A stretch of DNA of 64,000 nt from Cryobacterium roopkundense (GTDB lineage: Bacteria; Actinomycetota; Actinomycetes; Actinomycetales; Microbacteriaceae): NCBI RefSeq assembly GCF_014200405.1, contig NZ_JACHBQ010000001.1, positions 2,790,001-2,854,000 of the forward strand, read 5' to 3'. The position numbers and the translations under genes are program-made. Shown here piece by piece: positions 1 through 10,822 of this stretch. Position 1 is the stretch's first letter. The number at the start of each line of letters is the position of its first letter. Below the pieces are notes generated by a model that was not told the origin of the DNA, made no database searches, and worked only from the letters and a program-made list of their open reading frames with translations.

Positions 1-1587
<1,587 letters not shown>

Positions 1588-1832
1588 TGTTTGAATAGCT
1601 CCCGAATCCATATAAATACAAACACGGTGCCCATCTAGTGCAATAACCAGCCGGAATAGGCCAAGAAACTGCAAGTTTGAAACTGACAGAACAAATCATT
1701 ACTGACTTGCTTTGTTTGTTTGCGTGATCGAAACCACGACTTTCAATTGTTATTCCAAAGGAATCTCAATGGCTGCTACCCGCTAGAAACGGGACCACAA
1801 CCACGAGGTTTTTGGCATTTGACATTGTGCAC

Positions 1833-1848
1833 GCTGTTGAGTTCTCAA
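1833..1848 (-). promoter_or_regulatory. conserved rRNA leader element
   Basis: On the transcribed strand the leader reads TTGAGAACTCAACAGC, preceded by TCC and followed by GTG. This type of sequence recurs in actinobacterial rrn leaders, where it is linked to antitermination or RNase III processing. Its position about 250 nt upstream of the 16S 5' end fits. The rest of the leader (1588-2024) holds no gene. Confidence 0.6.
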
Positions 1849-2024
1849 GGATCGGACGCACCCAGCCGCCGGCCGTTTCAGGCTGTCGCTCTGGGGCAAC
1901 TTATCTAACTTACCCATCCGGTGAATGGCTGTCAAATCGAGTAATTCGCGCGATTTGAGCGTGCCGAGGCACGCTGCAAATCCCACGACTCTGATGATCA
2001 AACCATCGAGATGGGAAGAGTTAT

Positions 2025-2054
2025 ATTCTAGACCCTCAGACGACGCACTTGCAA
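2025..2054 (-). promoter_or_regulatory. candidate rrn promoter
   Basis: Read on the minus strand, TTGCAA (2049-2054) and TAGAAT (2025-2030) are separated by 18 bp, a close match to a housekeeping sigma-70-type promoter. Transcription would run toward the 16S gene with a leader of roughly 430 nt. No start-site data support it, and further rrn promoters may lie upstream. Confidence 0.5.
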
Positions 2055-2272
2055 GAAGAAGTGCGACCGGATGTCAGGCCTAGAGGTGGTCCCGCTTGAG
2101 GCCGGAGAGCTAAGCAGCTTTCCGCACCTGTGGGGTACGTGTAAACAATACGGTCGCTCGCCCACCCCGTCAAAGCGCCCTCCGCGCCGGGCGTGTCGCT
2201 TCCCAGCACGCGAGCCAACTCTCCAGCTGGGCTCACGAGGTCTGCGAGGGAAACGCAGCCTGTATCCCCATC

Positions 2273-2480
2273 CCGCTGGTCGAGGAGCGAGGCTCGAGCG
2301 GCTCGAGACCGCCCAAGCCAACTCTCAGACCCGGCTTGCGCGGTCTCGATCGCTCCTTCGTCGCGCCTCGACCAGCGAGGGGATACCAGGGATACGCCAA
2401 GGCAGTCTCGACACGCGCGCCAGCGCGCACTCCTCGACCAGCGGGAGGCCGAAACCGCTGGTCGAGGCGCGAGAACGCGA
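2273..2480. repeat. palindromic intergenic repeat cluster (copy 1)
   Basis: This non-coding stretch between the rrn promoter and ahcY holds inverted and direct copies of one motif. CGCTGGTCGAGG units occur near 2275 and 2456, and the reverse form CCTCGACCAGCG occurs near 2366 and 2432. GGTCTCGATCGCTCC lies at 2342-2356. A spacer near 2311-2341 is related, in reverse orientation, to the one at 17611-17640. The same family recurs at 17.5-17.6, 19.1 and 31.6-31.8 kb. The remaining bases of 2055-2532 show no coding signal. Confidence 0.75.
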
Positions 2481-2532
2481 GGGAACCGCCGGTTGAGGCG
2501 GCAAGCGGGCTGGGGTCGGCAGGGCGGGCGGT

Positions 2533-4020
2533 TCAGTAGCGGTAGTGGTCTACCTTGTACGGACCCTCGACGGGGATACCAAGGTATGCCGCCTGTTCGG
2601 GACTCAGTACCGTGAGTTCCACTCCGAGCGCGTCGAGGTGCAGGCGGGCCACCTTTTCGTCGAGGTACTTCGGCAGCACGTACACACCCACCGGGTACTT
2701 CTCCGTAAAGCAGTACAGCTCGATCTGGGCGAGCACCTGGTTGGTGAACGAGTTGCTCATCACAAACGAGGGGTGGCCGGTGGCGTTTCCGAGGTTCATC
2801 AGGCGCCCCTCGGACAGAACGAGGATGCTGCGCCCGCTCGGCAGACGCCATTCGTCGACCTGCGGCTTAATCTGCACCTTCGTCGCCCCCGGAAGCACTT
2901 CGAGCGCTGCCATGTCGATTTCGTTGTCGAAGTGACCCACGTTGGCGATGATGGCCAGGTGCTTCATGCGCAGCATGTGCTCGGTGCGGATCACGTTGAA
3001 GTTGCCCGTGCCGCTGACGAAAATATCCACGTCTTCGACGACCGACTCGAGCTTGGCCACCTGGAATCCGTCCATCGCGGCCTGCAGCGCGTTGATCGGG
3101 TCAATCTCGCTCACGATCACGCGAGCTCCCTGGCCCTTGAGCGCCTCGGCGGCCCCCTTACCTACGTCGCCGTAGCCGGCCACGAACACCACCTTGCCGC
3201 CGATCAGCACATCGGTGGCCCGGTTCAGACCGTCGGGCAGCGAGTGGCGAATGCCGTACTTGTTGTCGAACTTCGACTTGGTGACGGAGTCGTTCACGTT
3301 GATGGCGGGGAACAGCAGCGACTTGTCGGCAAAGAGTTCGTACAGCCGGTGCACCCCCGTCGTGGTCTCCTCTGTGACGCCGAGCAGGTCAGCGGCGACC
3401 TTGGTCCACCGGTCAGCGGATGCCGCGAGCGACACCCGCAGGGCGGCCAGAATGACGCCGTACTCGTGGCTGTCGCCGGCCGAGTCTGCCGGAACGGTCT
3501 TCGCCTGCTCGAATTCGCGGCCCTTGTGCACGAGCATCGTGGCGTCTCCTCCGTCATCGAGGATGAGGTTGGGTCCGGTCCAGGTCTCCCCGGCGGCCTT
3601 CGCTTCGGCGCTCCAGTCGAAGATCTGAGTGGTGCACCACCAGTATTCCTCGAGGGTCTCGCCCTTCCACGCGAACACTGGAACGCCCGCAGGGGCATCC
3701 ACTGTTCCGGTTGGGCCCACGGCGATGGCGGCCGCGGCGTCGTCCTGGGTGGAGAAGATGTTGCAGCTCGCCCAGCGCACCTGTGCGCCGAGGGCCACGA
3801 GGGTCTCGATCAACACGGCGGTTTGCACAGTCATGTGAAGCGACCCCGCAATGCGTGCGCCGGCGAGCGGCTTCGAATCGCCGAACTCGGTGCGGAGGGC
3901 CATCAGGCCGGGCATCTCGTTTTCGGCGAGGCGCAGCTGGTGCCGACCAGCCTCCGCGAGCGACAGATCGGCGATCTTGTAGGTGAAGGCGGCGGATGTG
4001 GACGGCGGGGCTACAGTCAT
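2533..4020 (-). CDS. ahcY: S-adenosylhomocysteine hydrolase
   Basis: This 495-residue enzyme reversibly splits S-adenosylhomocysteine into adenosine and homocysteine with bound NAD. It keeps SAM-dependent methylation running in the cytoplasm. Family signatures are clear: [20 protein letters not shown] near the N-terminus, [17 protein letters not shown], the NAD-binding loop [17 protein letters not shown], and the C-terminal PYKVDHYRY. Length matches mycobacterial SahH (495). The start is the ATG giving MTVAPPSTS; the open frame continues upstream, but that part overlaps DUF3499 and is not conserved. It lies 58 nt downstream of DUF3499 on the same strand, probably in one transcript, and that gap is too small for a riboswitch. 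Confidence 0.97.
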   Translation of the reverse strand: MTVAPPSTSAAFTYKIADLSLAEAGRHQLRLAENEMPGLMALRTEFGDSKPLAGARIAGSLHMTVQTAVLIETLVALGAQVRWASCNIFSTQDDAAAAIAVGPTGTVDAPAGVPVFAWKGETLEEYWWCTTQIFDWSAEAKAAGETWTGPNLILDDGGDATMLVHKGREFEQAKTVPADSAGDSHEYGVILAALRVSLAASADRWTKVAADLLGVTEETTTGVHRLYELFADKSLLFPAINVNDSVTKSKFDNKYGIRHSLPDGLNRATDVLIGGKVVFVAGYGDVGKGAAEALKGQGARVIVSEIDPINALQAAMDGFQVAKLESVVEDVDIFVSGTGNFNVIRTEHMLRMKHLAIIANVGHFDNEIDMAALEVLPGATKVQIKPQVDEWRLPSGRSILVLSEGRLMNLGNATGHPSFVMSNSFTNQVLAQIELYCFTEKYPVGVYVLPKYLDEKVARLHLDALGVELTVLSPEQAAYLGIPVEGPYKVDHYRY

Positions 4021-4078
4021 GCGCCCCATCTTGCCATTCCTGCCTGCCGTTGGCCTGCGGATTCGGCCCGAATCGGCC

Positions 4079-4309
4079 CTAGTCCGTGGACTCTTCAGCG
4101 CTCGCGTCGCCGAAGACGCGGTGACGCACGAGCTGCCAGCCCTGCGGCGCGGCCGTTCGCGCGGCGTGCCGGGCACAGAGATCGAAGCTGTGCGGGTCCC
4201 GGTCGAACGAGAGCGGGCCGAGAACGGCCATGGAATCGGCATAGTCGAACGTGAGCGTCGCCACGGATGGCTCGCCACAGGCGATTCTTGAGCACGGCCG
4301 GATTTCCAT
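4079..4309 (-). CDS. DUF3499 family protein
   Basis: This is a 76-residue actinobacterial protein of unknown function. The start ATG gives [16 protein letters not shown]. It has two Cys near the N-terminus (C6, C11) and a later CxxH (C45, H48), so a small zinc-ribbon-like fold is plausible. The block [19 protein letters not shown] is typical of the family. It is divergent from the metallopeptidase-like gene, 45 bp away, an arrangement common in Actinobacteria. It sits directly upstream of ahcY. Function is unknown. Confidence 0.85.
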   Translation of the reverse strand: MEIRPCSRIACGEPSVATLTFDYADSMAVLGPLSFDRDPHSFDLCARHAARTAAPQGWQLVRHRVFGDASAEESTD

Positions 4310-4354
4310 CTGTCTGAAGGGTATCAGCGGCCGCTCCGGAAGTAGGATTGGCGC

Positions 4355-4801
4355 ATGTCCAGATCGCGCCGTTCCGCCGTACCCGCGCCCACGGTTCGCG
4401 GCCGCGGGCGCGACCGCCACGGACGCGGCGCACGAAGTTCGGTGGCCGGGCCGTTTCTGCCGCCACTGCGCACGCGCATCGATCTCTTCGACATGACGGT
4501 CGCGTCAACCGTTGAATATCTGCGGGGAGTCTGGCCCGATGACCTCGCCGACGTGACCTTCGAGGTCGCGGCAGGTCCGCACTCGGTTGTCGCCGGCGTG
4601 GGGGTCGAGCGCTGGATGGTCTCGCCGGCGTCACGCCGGATCGTCTTCTACCGCCTGCCGATCCAGCGGCTGTCTCGTCTGCACCGGAACGACGAACTCC
4701 ATCAGCGCATGATCATCGAGACCTGCGTGTTCCGTGGCGTCGCCGAGCTGCTCGGCAAGGATCCGTGGGAACTCGCCCCGGATCGCTTTCGGCACTTCTA
4801 G
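4355..4801 (+). CDS. metallopeptidase-family (zincin-like) protein
   Basis: A 148-residue protein of the small zincin-like family that usually neighbours DUF3499 in Actinobacteria (M. tuberculosis Rv3259 type). The first 45 residues are Arg-rich and poorly conserved. The core runs from RTRIDLFDMTVASTVEYL to the C-terminal AELLGKDPWELAPDRF. The helix where other members have HExxH here reads HQRMIIETCVFRGVAELLG, so the canonical zinc motif is absent. Many actinobacterial homologues are degenerate in the same way, and it may not be a protease. The start may lie further in, because the N-terminus is low in complexity. Confidence 0.75.
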   Translation: MSRSRRSAVPAPTVRGRGRDRHGRGARSSVAGPFLPPLRTRIDLFDMTVASTVEYLRGVWPDDLADVTFEVAAGPHSVVAGVGVERWMVSPASRRIVFYRLPIQRLSRLHRNDELHQRMIIETCVFRGVAELLGKDPWELAPDRFRHF

Positions 4802-4821
4802 CGCTCCTCTTAAGCGCTCCC

Positions 4822-4851
4822 GGTCCTCTCATTGTGAAGGGGGCCTTTTTT
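4822..4851 (+). terminator. intrinsic terminator after the metallopeptidase-like gene
   Basis: GGTCCTCT (4822-4829) can pair, with two G-U pairs, with AGGGGGCC (4838-4845). Six T residues follow (4846-4851). It lies 20 bp after the stop codon. Confidence 0.65.
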
Positions 4852-4982
4852 AATGCCCGTTTGGTAACGGAACGGTAACAGGTTGGTGGGTTTCCAAACC
4901 TTTTCGAGGGTGGAACCGAACACCAGTCAGACCTCATCACCACCCCACACCATCACAGCACACAGACAAGGAATCCCTCATC

Positions 4983-5666
4983 ATGCGTACATTCGCCAAG
5001 TCCACCATCGGTTTCGCTTCCGCCGGAATTCTGATGGCCGTCCTCGCCGGTTGCTCAACCGACGCCGCGACCACGTCCTCCTCCAGCGCCCCGAGCTCCT
5101 CGAGCTCCAGCTCCGCTACCCCCGAGGCCCCCCTCGCATCCATCCCCAGCCTCTCCGGAGTCGACACGGCCGTTCTCCTGGACGCCGACTTCGCCGCCGC
5201 ACTCGGAACCCTCGGCCTGACGCCGGGCGTCATCGGAGGCGCCACCCTCGAAGAGGGCAGCCTGCACTTCCCCATCACCGGCGGAAACGTTGACTACTAC
5301 GACCCGAACGGCACCGTGCGCCCCTACGTACAGGGCACCCTCGAGCACGAAGGCTCCGGCTTCTCCCTCACCGCCGGCGACACCGTCGTCGAACTGACCA
5401 ACTTCACCATCGACCCCGGCACCTCGGAGCTCTTCGGTGACGTGGCCGTGAACGGCGAGTCCGCCGCCACCCAGGTCAAGGTCTTCGACCTCTACGGCGG
5501 AACCCTGAAGCCCCTCCAGATGGACGGCGACAACGCCATCCTCACCGGCACCACCGTCCACATCTCCGCCGACGCCGCCGGCCTGCTGAACACCACGTTC
5601 GGAACCGACGCCGTCGCCGACCAGCTCCTCGTCGGCATCGCCACCATCACGGTCGCCACGAAGTAA
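4983..5666 (+). CDS. secreted lipoprotein, function unknown
   Basis: This 227-residue protein has a lipoprotein signal peptide: MRTFAK, a hydrophobic stretch, and lipobox LAGC with the lipidated Cys at about residue 23. A Ser/Thr/Pro-rich linker of about 25 residues follows, then a domain of about 170 residues rich in beta-strand-like, acidic sequence with no Cys. The C-terminal half (GGTLKPLQMDGDNAILTG and on) vaguely recalls HtaA-like beta domains, but I do not recognise it with confidence. It is monocistronic, with a terminator on each side. It is likely anchored to the outer face of the membrane. Confidence 0.8.
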   Translation: MRTFAKSTIGFASAGILMAVLAGCSTDAATTSSSSAPSSSSSSSATPEAPLASIPSLSGVDTAVLLDADFAAALGTLGLTPGVIGGATLEEGSLHFPITGGNVDYYDPNGTVRPYVQGTLEHEGSGFSLTAGDTVVELTNFTIDPGTSELFGDVAVNGESAATQVKVFDLYGGTLKPLQMDGDNAILTGTTVHISADAAGLLNTTFGTDAVADQLLVGIATITVATK

Positions 5667-5689
5667 CAGCCCTCACCTCACAACAAAAA

Positions 5690-5721
5690 CGGGCCCGTCG
5701 CACACGCGACGGGCCCGCTTC
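5690..5721 (+). terminator. strong hairpin terminator
   Basis: A perfect 12-bp stem CGGGCCCGTCGC / GCGACGGGCCCG (5690-5701 and 5706-5717) has a 4-nt loop and is followed by CTTCT. It lies 24 bp after the lipoprotein stop codon. Confidence 0.75.
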
Positions 5722-5750
5722 TGCGCACCCGGGCATCTGTGCGCCCGCGC

Positions 5751-5841
5751 CATAACTCCTGCAAATCGGCACACCCCGCACAGACGGCCGCGTGGTTCCG
5801 GGCGCTGAACCCGGCCTGGCCCACAATCTGCAGGAGTTATG
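5751..5841. repeat. 91-bp intergenic inverted-repeat element
   Basis: Perfect 13-bp arms CATAACTCCTGCA (5751-5763) and TGCAGGAGTTATG (5829-5841) enclose 65 bp of GC-rich DNA that can itself partly fold (GGTTCCGGGCGCTGAACC inside). There is no coding potential. It may be a small non-autonomous repeat or a structured RNA. Confidence 0.6.
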
Positions 5842-5951
5842 CCACCGGGGTCGGAAGAGCCGGCGTAGGGCGGGCGCCCGGCTGGATGCCAGCAAGCACC
5901 CGCTACTCTCGTGGTGAGCACCCCGGCCCCGATTGCGAGGACGAATTCCCT

Positions 5952-7505
5952 ATGACGAAAGCCTCACGCCGGTTCGGTAGCCAACGCGTAGCGGATGCCG
6001 CGCTCCTGGGCACGATCGCGCTGCTGGTCTCCGTCGCATTCTCCTGGGTACCCTCGGTGTGGTTCGACGAAGCCGCCACAATCACCTCGGCCACGCGCAG
6101 TTGGAGCGATCTGGCCCACCTGCTCGAATCCGTCGACCTCGTGCACGGCCTGTACTACGCCGGCATGCACGTGTGGTTCGACATCGTGCCCTACTCCCCC
6201 TTCACCCTGCGCCTGCCATCCGCCATCTTCACCGGGCTCGCCGCCGGAATGCTTACCTTCCTCACGAGTTCGATCACGAACCGGCGCACGGCTGTGCTCG
6301 CCGGCCTCGCGTTCACCCTCTTGCCACGGGTCACCTGGTCCGGCGCGGAAGGCCGCTCGTTCGCGCTCGGCACGGCCCTCGCCGTGCTGATGACCCTGGT
6401 CTTCGTGGCCGCCTGGCGTCGAGGGCGCGAGCGCCGACGCATCCGCACCCTCTGGTGGGCGGTCTACGGAGTGCTCGCCGTGCTCGGCACCGGGGTCTTC
6501 CTCTACCTCGCCCTGCTCGTGGTGGCGCACGGAGTGACCGCCGCATGGACCCGTCTCGCCCAGGCCGACAGCGCCATCGAGGGGCCGGGCTCACGCACAG
6601 CCAGCGCCGGACTGCTCGGCTGGCTCGGGGCGTCCGTCGCCGCCGCCGTGATTCTCGTGCCGTTCGTACTCACGGTCTCAGGCCAGAGCCAGCAGGTGAG
6701 CTGGATTCCGCCGATCACCGCACAGACGCTCAACGACATCGTGGTGTGGCAGTGGTTCGCCCTCAATCCCGCCTTCGCCGTGGCCGGCTGGGCGCTCGTA
6801 CTCACGGGCGGGACCGTGCTTGTGCGCCGGTCGCGTCGCACACCGGTGATCCCCGAGGCGCCCCTGGCACCGAGCCTGCTCGCGATCGCCGTGCCGTGGA
6901 TCGTGGTTCCCACCCTCGGGCTGATTGTGGCCTCACTGCTGGTGTCCCCGCTGTATTCCCCGCGCTACCTCACCTTCGGCGCGCCGGCGGTGGCCCTGCT
7001 GATGGGCGTGGCGCTCGCCTCCATTCGCCGCAACTGGCTCACCGTGGTGGCGGTGGCCGCGCTCGTAGCGCTGGCCGCGCCGCAATACGTTGCGCAGCGG
7101 ATGCCCGAGGCCAAGCAGAATTCCTCGTGGCACGAGGTCGCAACTCTCGTGGCAACCGAGCGAGCGAAGCACCCGGTCGAGAAAAGCGCCGTGATCTTCG
7201 GGCCGGTGCGGCAGCATCCGGCCGCAACGACGCGCATCATTTCACTGTCATACCCGGAGGCCTTCGCGGGGATGGTGGACGTGAAACTCAAGACGCCCGC
7301 GGCCGAGGCCGGCACGCTCTGGGAGAAGCAGTATCCGATCGCTGAGGTGACGAACCGGTTCGACGGTGTCGACGAGGTCTGGCTCGTCACTAGCGACAAG
7401 CAAGACTGGCGACCGAGCATCACCGCGAAGCTCGGCGCGCTCGGCTATGACCTGGACACCGAGTGGAACCTCACCGGCGTCAATGTTCTGCGCTACGAGC
7501 GCTGA
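5952..7505 (+). CDS. membrane GT-C type glycosyltransferase
   Basis: This is a 517-residue integral membrane protein with about 10-12 predicted segments and a short C-terminal extracytoplasmic part (from about residue 380). The first loop has SVWFDEAATITSA, the acidic motif typical of GT-C/PMT-like enzymes (GT39/ArnT type) that use polyprenyl-phosphate sugars. It probably transfers a mannosyl or similar residue outside the membrane. The start is the ATG of MTKASRRFGSQR; the open frame extends further upstream but crosses the inverted-repeat element. Its 3' end overlaps the convergent next gene by 13 bp. Donor and acceptor cannot be read from sequence. Confidence 0.8.
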   Translation: MTKASRRFGSQRVADAALLGTIALLVSVAFSWVPSVWFDEAATITSATRSWSDLAHLLESVDLVHGLYYAGMHVWFDIVPYSPFTLRLPSAIFTGLAAGMLTFLTSSITNRRTAVLAGLAFTLLPRVTWSGAEGRSFALGTALAVLMTLVFVAAWRRGRERRRIRTLWWAVYGVLAVLGTGVFLYLALLVVAHGVTAAWTRLAQADSAIEGPGSRTASAGLLGWLGASVAAAVILVPFVLTVSGQSQQVSWIPPITAQTLNDIVVWQWFALNPAFAVAGWALVLTGGTVLVRRSRRTPVIPEAPLAPSLLAIAVPWIVVPTLGLIVASLLVSPLYSPRYLTFGAPAVALLMGVALASIRRNWLTVVAVAALVALAAPQYVAQRMPEAKQNSSWHEVATLVATERAKHPVEKSAVIFGPVRQHPAATTRIISLSYPEAFAGMVDVKLKTPAAEAGTLWEKQYPIAEVTNRFDGVDEVWLVTSDKQDWRPSITAKLGALGYDLDTEWNLTGVNVLRYER

Positions 7506-8917
7506 ACCGGCCGCGACGCACGATCACGCACCCGGGCAATGAGGCGTCCGGGTTGCCGCAGCAGTCGCCCCGTGGCGCCGGGGCCAGCGCGGCGCAGCGA
7601 CACCGCCACGATCACGATCACGGCGAGCGCCATCGAAGCCTGCGTCACGGCGAGCGAGGGCTCGAGCAACCGCAGGCTCAGCGCGAGGGGCACCATGAGC
7701 CACTCCCATCGTCCGCTCAGCGCGATGAACGGCAGCAGCAACAGCGCGTACCAGGGGTAGCGCGGGCTCAGGATGAGCAGCGTGCTGCCGATCATCACGA
7801 GCTGCCCCACCCATGGCGCGTCGGGATCGGTCTTCAGAAACACCAGCAGCGCGATGATCGCGAGCAGCGCTCCTGCTACCCAGATCGCCGCAGAGCCCGG
7901 CGCAAACAGCGAGATCAGCGCGAACCGCGAGCCATCCTGGTAGCCCTCCTCTGTGAGGTACCCCGGCAGGTAGCCGAGCACACCGATGCCCGTGGCCAAC
8001 ACGTACGGCACGTACAGCAGCGCGAACGTGACAACGGATGCGATGATCACCTTCCAACCACGGCGTCGCAGCATGGCTGGTGCGGCAATCACCGGTATGA
8101 GCTTCGTGGCAATGGCCACGCCGAGCATGATGCCGCCCCGCCACTGCTTGCCGGAGCTCACGAGGAACGCGGCGGCGAGGGTGAACACCACGCCGAGCAT
8201 GTCCACGTGCGAATTGTTCACGGCTTCCGTGGCCACGAGCGGACACCACGCCCACAGGGCGGCATGGCGCAGATCGATACCGCGCCGCTTCATGCCGACC
8301 AACAGCATCACCGTGGTGCCGACGCTCAGCAGTAGGCCGGCGAGTTGCAGCGGCCAGTACTGCGGTGTGGGGCCGGTGACCGCGCGCACGCCGGCGAAGA
8401 AGATCTCACTCGCCGGCGGGTAGATGGTGGGTACGTTCGTGCGGTTGAGGGCCGAGCAGAACAGCTCGTCGGTCTGGTCGGTGCGTGCGCGCTGGATGCG
8501 CTCTCCCCGGCACACCGCGTCGCCGCGCTTGTTGATCACGGGCTCCGGAAACAGCCAGTCGGGGCGCAGCGAATCGAGTCGCTCATCCGTGGGCGGGTAG
8601 GCGTACGGCGAGATGCCGGCGTTCTGCACGATGCCATCCCAGGCGTAGCGTGCGGAGTCGGTGCTCGTGTTCGGCGGACCCACCAGGGCGGCACCGCCGA
8701 GAACCACGGATCCGGCGAGCACGAGCACGACGATCGCGCGGCCCTTCACCCCACGCAGGGCCAGCAGTGACAGCGCAAAGAGCAGCCACAGCAGGCCCGT
8801 GCACACCACGAGGGCGGTGGAGTCCGGGTCGGGCTGAAAATTGTCATAGCTGAGAACTGTGTACCCGGTGAGGGCCGTGCTCAGGAGCAGGAGCAGGGAG
8901 ACCAGAACGATTCGCAC
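7493..8917 (-). CDS. DUF2029/GT87-like membrane mannosyltransferase
   Basis: This 474-residue polytopic protein resembles actinobacterial GT87 (DUF2029) polyprenol-phosphomannose-dependent mannosyltransferases. Features include an early Asp motif in the first large loop (PNTSTDSARYAWDGIVQNAG), NVPTIYPPASEIFF, and many hydrophobic segments. I place the start at GTG (VRIVLVSLLL) because GGGGAGGATG lies at the right distance upstream; an upstream ATG at 8986 has no comparable site. It probably mannosylates a cell-envelope glycolipid or glycan. It is divergent from the molybdopterin oxidoreductase. Confidence 0.75.
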   Translation of the reverse strand: MRIVLVSLLLLLSTALTGYTVLSYDNFQPDPDSTALVVCTGLLWLLFALSLLALRGVKGRAIVVLVLAGSVVLGGAALVGPPNTSTDSARYAWDGIVQNAGISPYAYPPTDERLDSLRPDWLFPEPVINKRGDAVCRGERIQRARTDQTDELFCSALNRTNVPTIYPPASEIFFAGVRAVTGPTPQYWPLQLAGLLLSVGTTVMLLVGMKRRGIDLRHAALWAWCPLVATEAVNNSHVDMLGVVFTLAAAFLVSSGKQWRGGIMLGVAIATKLIPVIAAPAMLRRRGWKVIIASVVTFALLYVPYVLATGIGVLGYLPGYLTEEGYQDGSRFALISLFAPGSAAIWVAGALLAIIALLVFLKTDPDAPWVGQLVMIGSTLLILSPRYPWYALLLLPFIALSGRWEWLMVPLALSLRLLEPSLAVTQASMALAVIVIVAVSLRRAGPGATGRLLRQPGRLIARVRDRASRPVQRS

Positions 8918-9038
8918 TGTTCCATCCTCCCCGACTCTGTGCCCAACCGACGACCCGCACCCCGAGACTCGTTCGCTGTCACCCAACCGTAATAATTATC
9001 TGTCCCCGGAAGAGGCCGGTCAGTGGTGGAATTGACCT

Positions 9039-10304
9039 ATGCGGCGATTGATGTACGAGGCCCAGCGAGCGTTGGCATCGCCGGTGCGAAACCCCCGAAT
9101 GGCGACTGTCATCGGTCGTCTTCTGGGCGCCGCTTTCCTGATCTGTTTCGGAACCGGCTTGTACAGTCACTTTCTGCAGAATCCGCTGCCGGGCATGCAC
9201 TTCGCCACCCGGCCGGCCTACCTATACCAGTTCACGCAGGGCCTGCACATCATCGCCGGCATCGCGTGTTTCCCCCTGCTGCTGGCCAAGCTCTACATCG
9301 TGTTCCCGGCGCTCTTCGCCTGGCCGCCGGTCAAGGGTTTCCTCAACTTTCTCGAGCGCGCCACGATCGCCCTTTTCGTGGGCGCGAGCCTCGTGCAGAT
9401 CACCATCGGCCTGCTCAACACCTACCAGTGGTACCCGTGGCCGTTCCCGTTCCGCCAGGTGCACTTCGCGCTCGGCTGGGTGCTCATCGGCCTGCTCGCC
9501 ATCCATATCGGGGTGAAGCTGCCGCTCATCACCCGTTACTGGCGCAAGGCCGCGGACGGCAGCGAACCCGATCACCTCGCCGAGGCCGCGCACCCCGACC
9601 GGTCGAAGAACCCCGAAGAGGTGCGCCTCTGGGGCACCACCCGTCCGGGCGGCATCACCGGTCGTCTGCTCGACTACATCGACGCGACCCCGCAGAAGAC
9701 CAAGCGGGTCAGCCGCCGAGGCTTCCTCACCACAGTGGCCGTGAGCGTCACCGCCGTCGTGGGCCTCACCGCCGGCCAGACCTTCGCCCCCCTCGACGCC
9801 GCCAACGTGTTCGGTCCGCGCAAGAAGGGCGTCGGCCAGCAGGGCGTTCCCGTGAACCGCACCTCTAAGCAGGCCAAGGTAGCTGATGCCGCGATGGCGA
9901 CCGACTGGGCCCTGACACTCGTGTATGCGGGGACCGAGACCACGTTCAGCCGTGCCGAGCTGCAGGCCATGCCCCAGACCGAGGTGCGGCTTCCGATCGC
10001 GTGCGTCGAGGGCTGGAGCCAGATGGCCACCTGGCGCGGCGTGCGCATGATGGACCTCGCCGACGTCGTGGGAGCGGAAGCCGAAACGTCGTTCCGGCTG
10101 ATCAGTCTCGAGGAGCGCGGCAGCTTCAGCAAGACCCAGATGGGCTACGAGTACGTGCGCGATCCGCTCACCCTGGTGGCGCTCGAACTCAATGGGGAAA
10201 CCCTGGACCTCGAGCACGGCTACCCCGCCCGCATGATCGCTCCCGGCCGTCCGGGCGTACTCCAAACCAAATGGCTCAGCCGAATCGAGGCGATCTCCGC
10301 ATGA
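9039..10304 (+). CDS. membrane-anchored molybdopterin-dependent oxidoreductase
   Basis: In this 421-residue two-part protein, residues about 20-170 form a membrane module with four helices and His residues in helices (FTQGLHII, FRQVHFALGW, LLAIHIGVK), resembling a cytochrome b561-type haem domain. A linker and a further helix follow (RRGFLTTVAVSVTAVVGL), then a sulfite-oxidase-like molybdopterin domain with the Mo-ligand Cys in IACVEGWSQ (C322). The fold would let electrons from substrate oxidation outside pass through haem into the membrane. Its substrate is unknown. It is translationally coupled (ATGA) to the next gene. Confidence 0.85.
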   Translation: MRRLMYEAQRALASPVRNPRMATVIGRLLGAAFLICFGTGLYSHFLQNPLPGMHFATRPAYLYQFTQGLHIIAGIACFPLLLAKLYIVFPALFAWPPVKGFLNFLERATIALFVGASLVQITIGLLNTYQWYPWPFPFRQVHFALGWVLIGLLAIHIGVKLPLITRYWRKAADGSEPDHLAEAAHPDRSKNPEEVRLWGTTRPGGITGRLLDYIDATPQKTKRVSRRGFLTTVAVSVTAVVGLTAGQTFAPLDAANVFGPRKKGVGQQGVPVNRTSKQAKVADAAMATDWALTLVYAGTETTFSRAELQAMPQTEVRLPIACVEGWSQMATWRGVRMMDLADVVGAEAETSFRLISLEERGSFSKTQMGYEYVRDPLTLVALELNGETLDLEHGYPARMIAPGRPGVLQTKWLSRIEAISA

Positions 10305-10822
10305 GCGACACCAGCATGAGCGAGTCTGCAACTCCCCTCGCCGAACCGACAGAGGTCGGCGACACCCGCGTGATGCGCGGCATCCGTCTCGGTCTGATTC
10401 TCCTGGGCGCGGCGCTACTCGCGTGGGGCGCCTACGTGATGTTCGACACCGTGCGCGCCACGCGCATCCCCGGGGTGGCGCTGTGGATCATCGCGGCAAT
10501 CATTCTGCACGACGCCATCCTCGCGCCGATCGTGTTCATGCTCGGTACCCTGATCAGCCGCGCCGGCCACCGTTTCGGCGGTACCGTCGTCGTGGTGATC
10601 GAGGGATTCGTCGTGGTGGGGTCGATCATGGCGCTCATTGTGGTGCCGGCCATGATCGCCACCAACTTCAGGCCGGACAACCCCACGGTGTTGCCGTTGA
10701 ACTATGGGGTCAACCTGGCTGTGTTCTTCGTGGTGCTGGCCGTGCTGGCCGCCGGGTTGGCCGTGTGGCTCTACTCGCGCACGAAGCGCACGAACGAGCG
10801 GCCCGACACGCGCCACTCCTGA
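10301..10822 (+). CDS. four-helix membrane protein, function unknown
   Basis: This is a 173-residue protein with a soluble N-terminus of about 25 residues and four hydrophobic segments. The helix-2 region has IIAAIILHDAILAPIVF, which carries a His-Asp pair. The start ATG overlaps the stop of the oxidoreductase by 4 bp, so it is likely co-translated and may be a partner of that enzyme. The 3' end overlaps the convergent methyltransferase by 52 bp. I do not recognise a named family. Confidence 0.75.
   Translation: MSDTSMSESATPLAEPTEVGDTRVMRGIRLGLILLGAALLAWGAYVMFDTVRATRIPGVALWIIAAIILHDAILAPIVFMLGTLISRAGHRFGGTVVVVIEGFVVVGSIMALIVVPAMIATNFRPDNPTVLPLNYGVNLAVFFVVLAVLAAGLAVWLYSRTKRTNERPDTRHS

Noticed and set aside
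2273..2480. CRISPR-like array
   Set aside because: Repeat units are palindromic and unevenly spaced, with no unique spacers of constant length and no cas genes.
2036..2851. 271-codon frame over the palindromic repeats
   Set aside because: It runs through repeats and the end of ahcY, with Arg/Pro-rich nonsense composition.
4021..4078. SAH riboswitch in front of ahcY
   Set aside because: The gap to DUF3499 is only 58 nt and no riboswitch-like fold is visible.
2545..4254. 569-codon open frame antisense to ahcY
   Set aside because: It is a frame shadow of the highly conserved ahcY gene in GC-rich DNA; no start signal or recognisable protein.
6059..7345. 428-codon frame within the GT-C gene
   Set aside because: Arg/Ala-rich shadow with no signal, overlapping a well-supported membrane protein.
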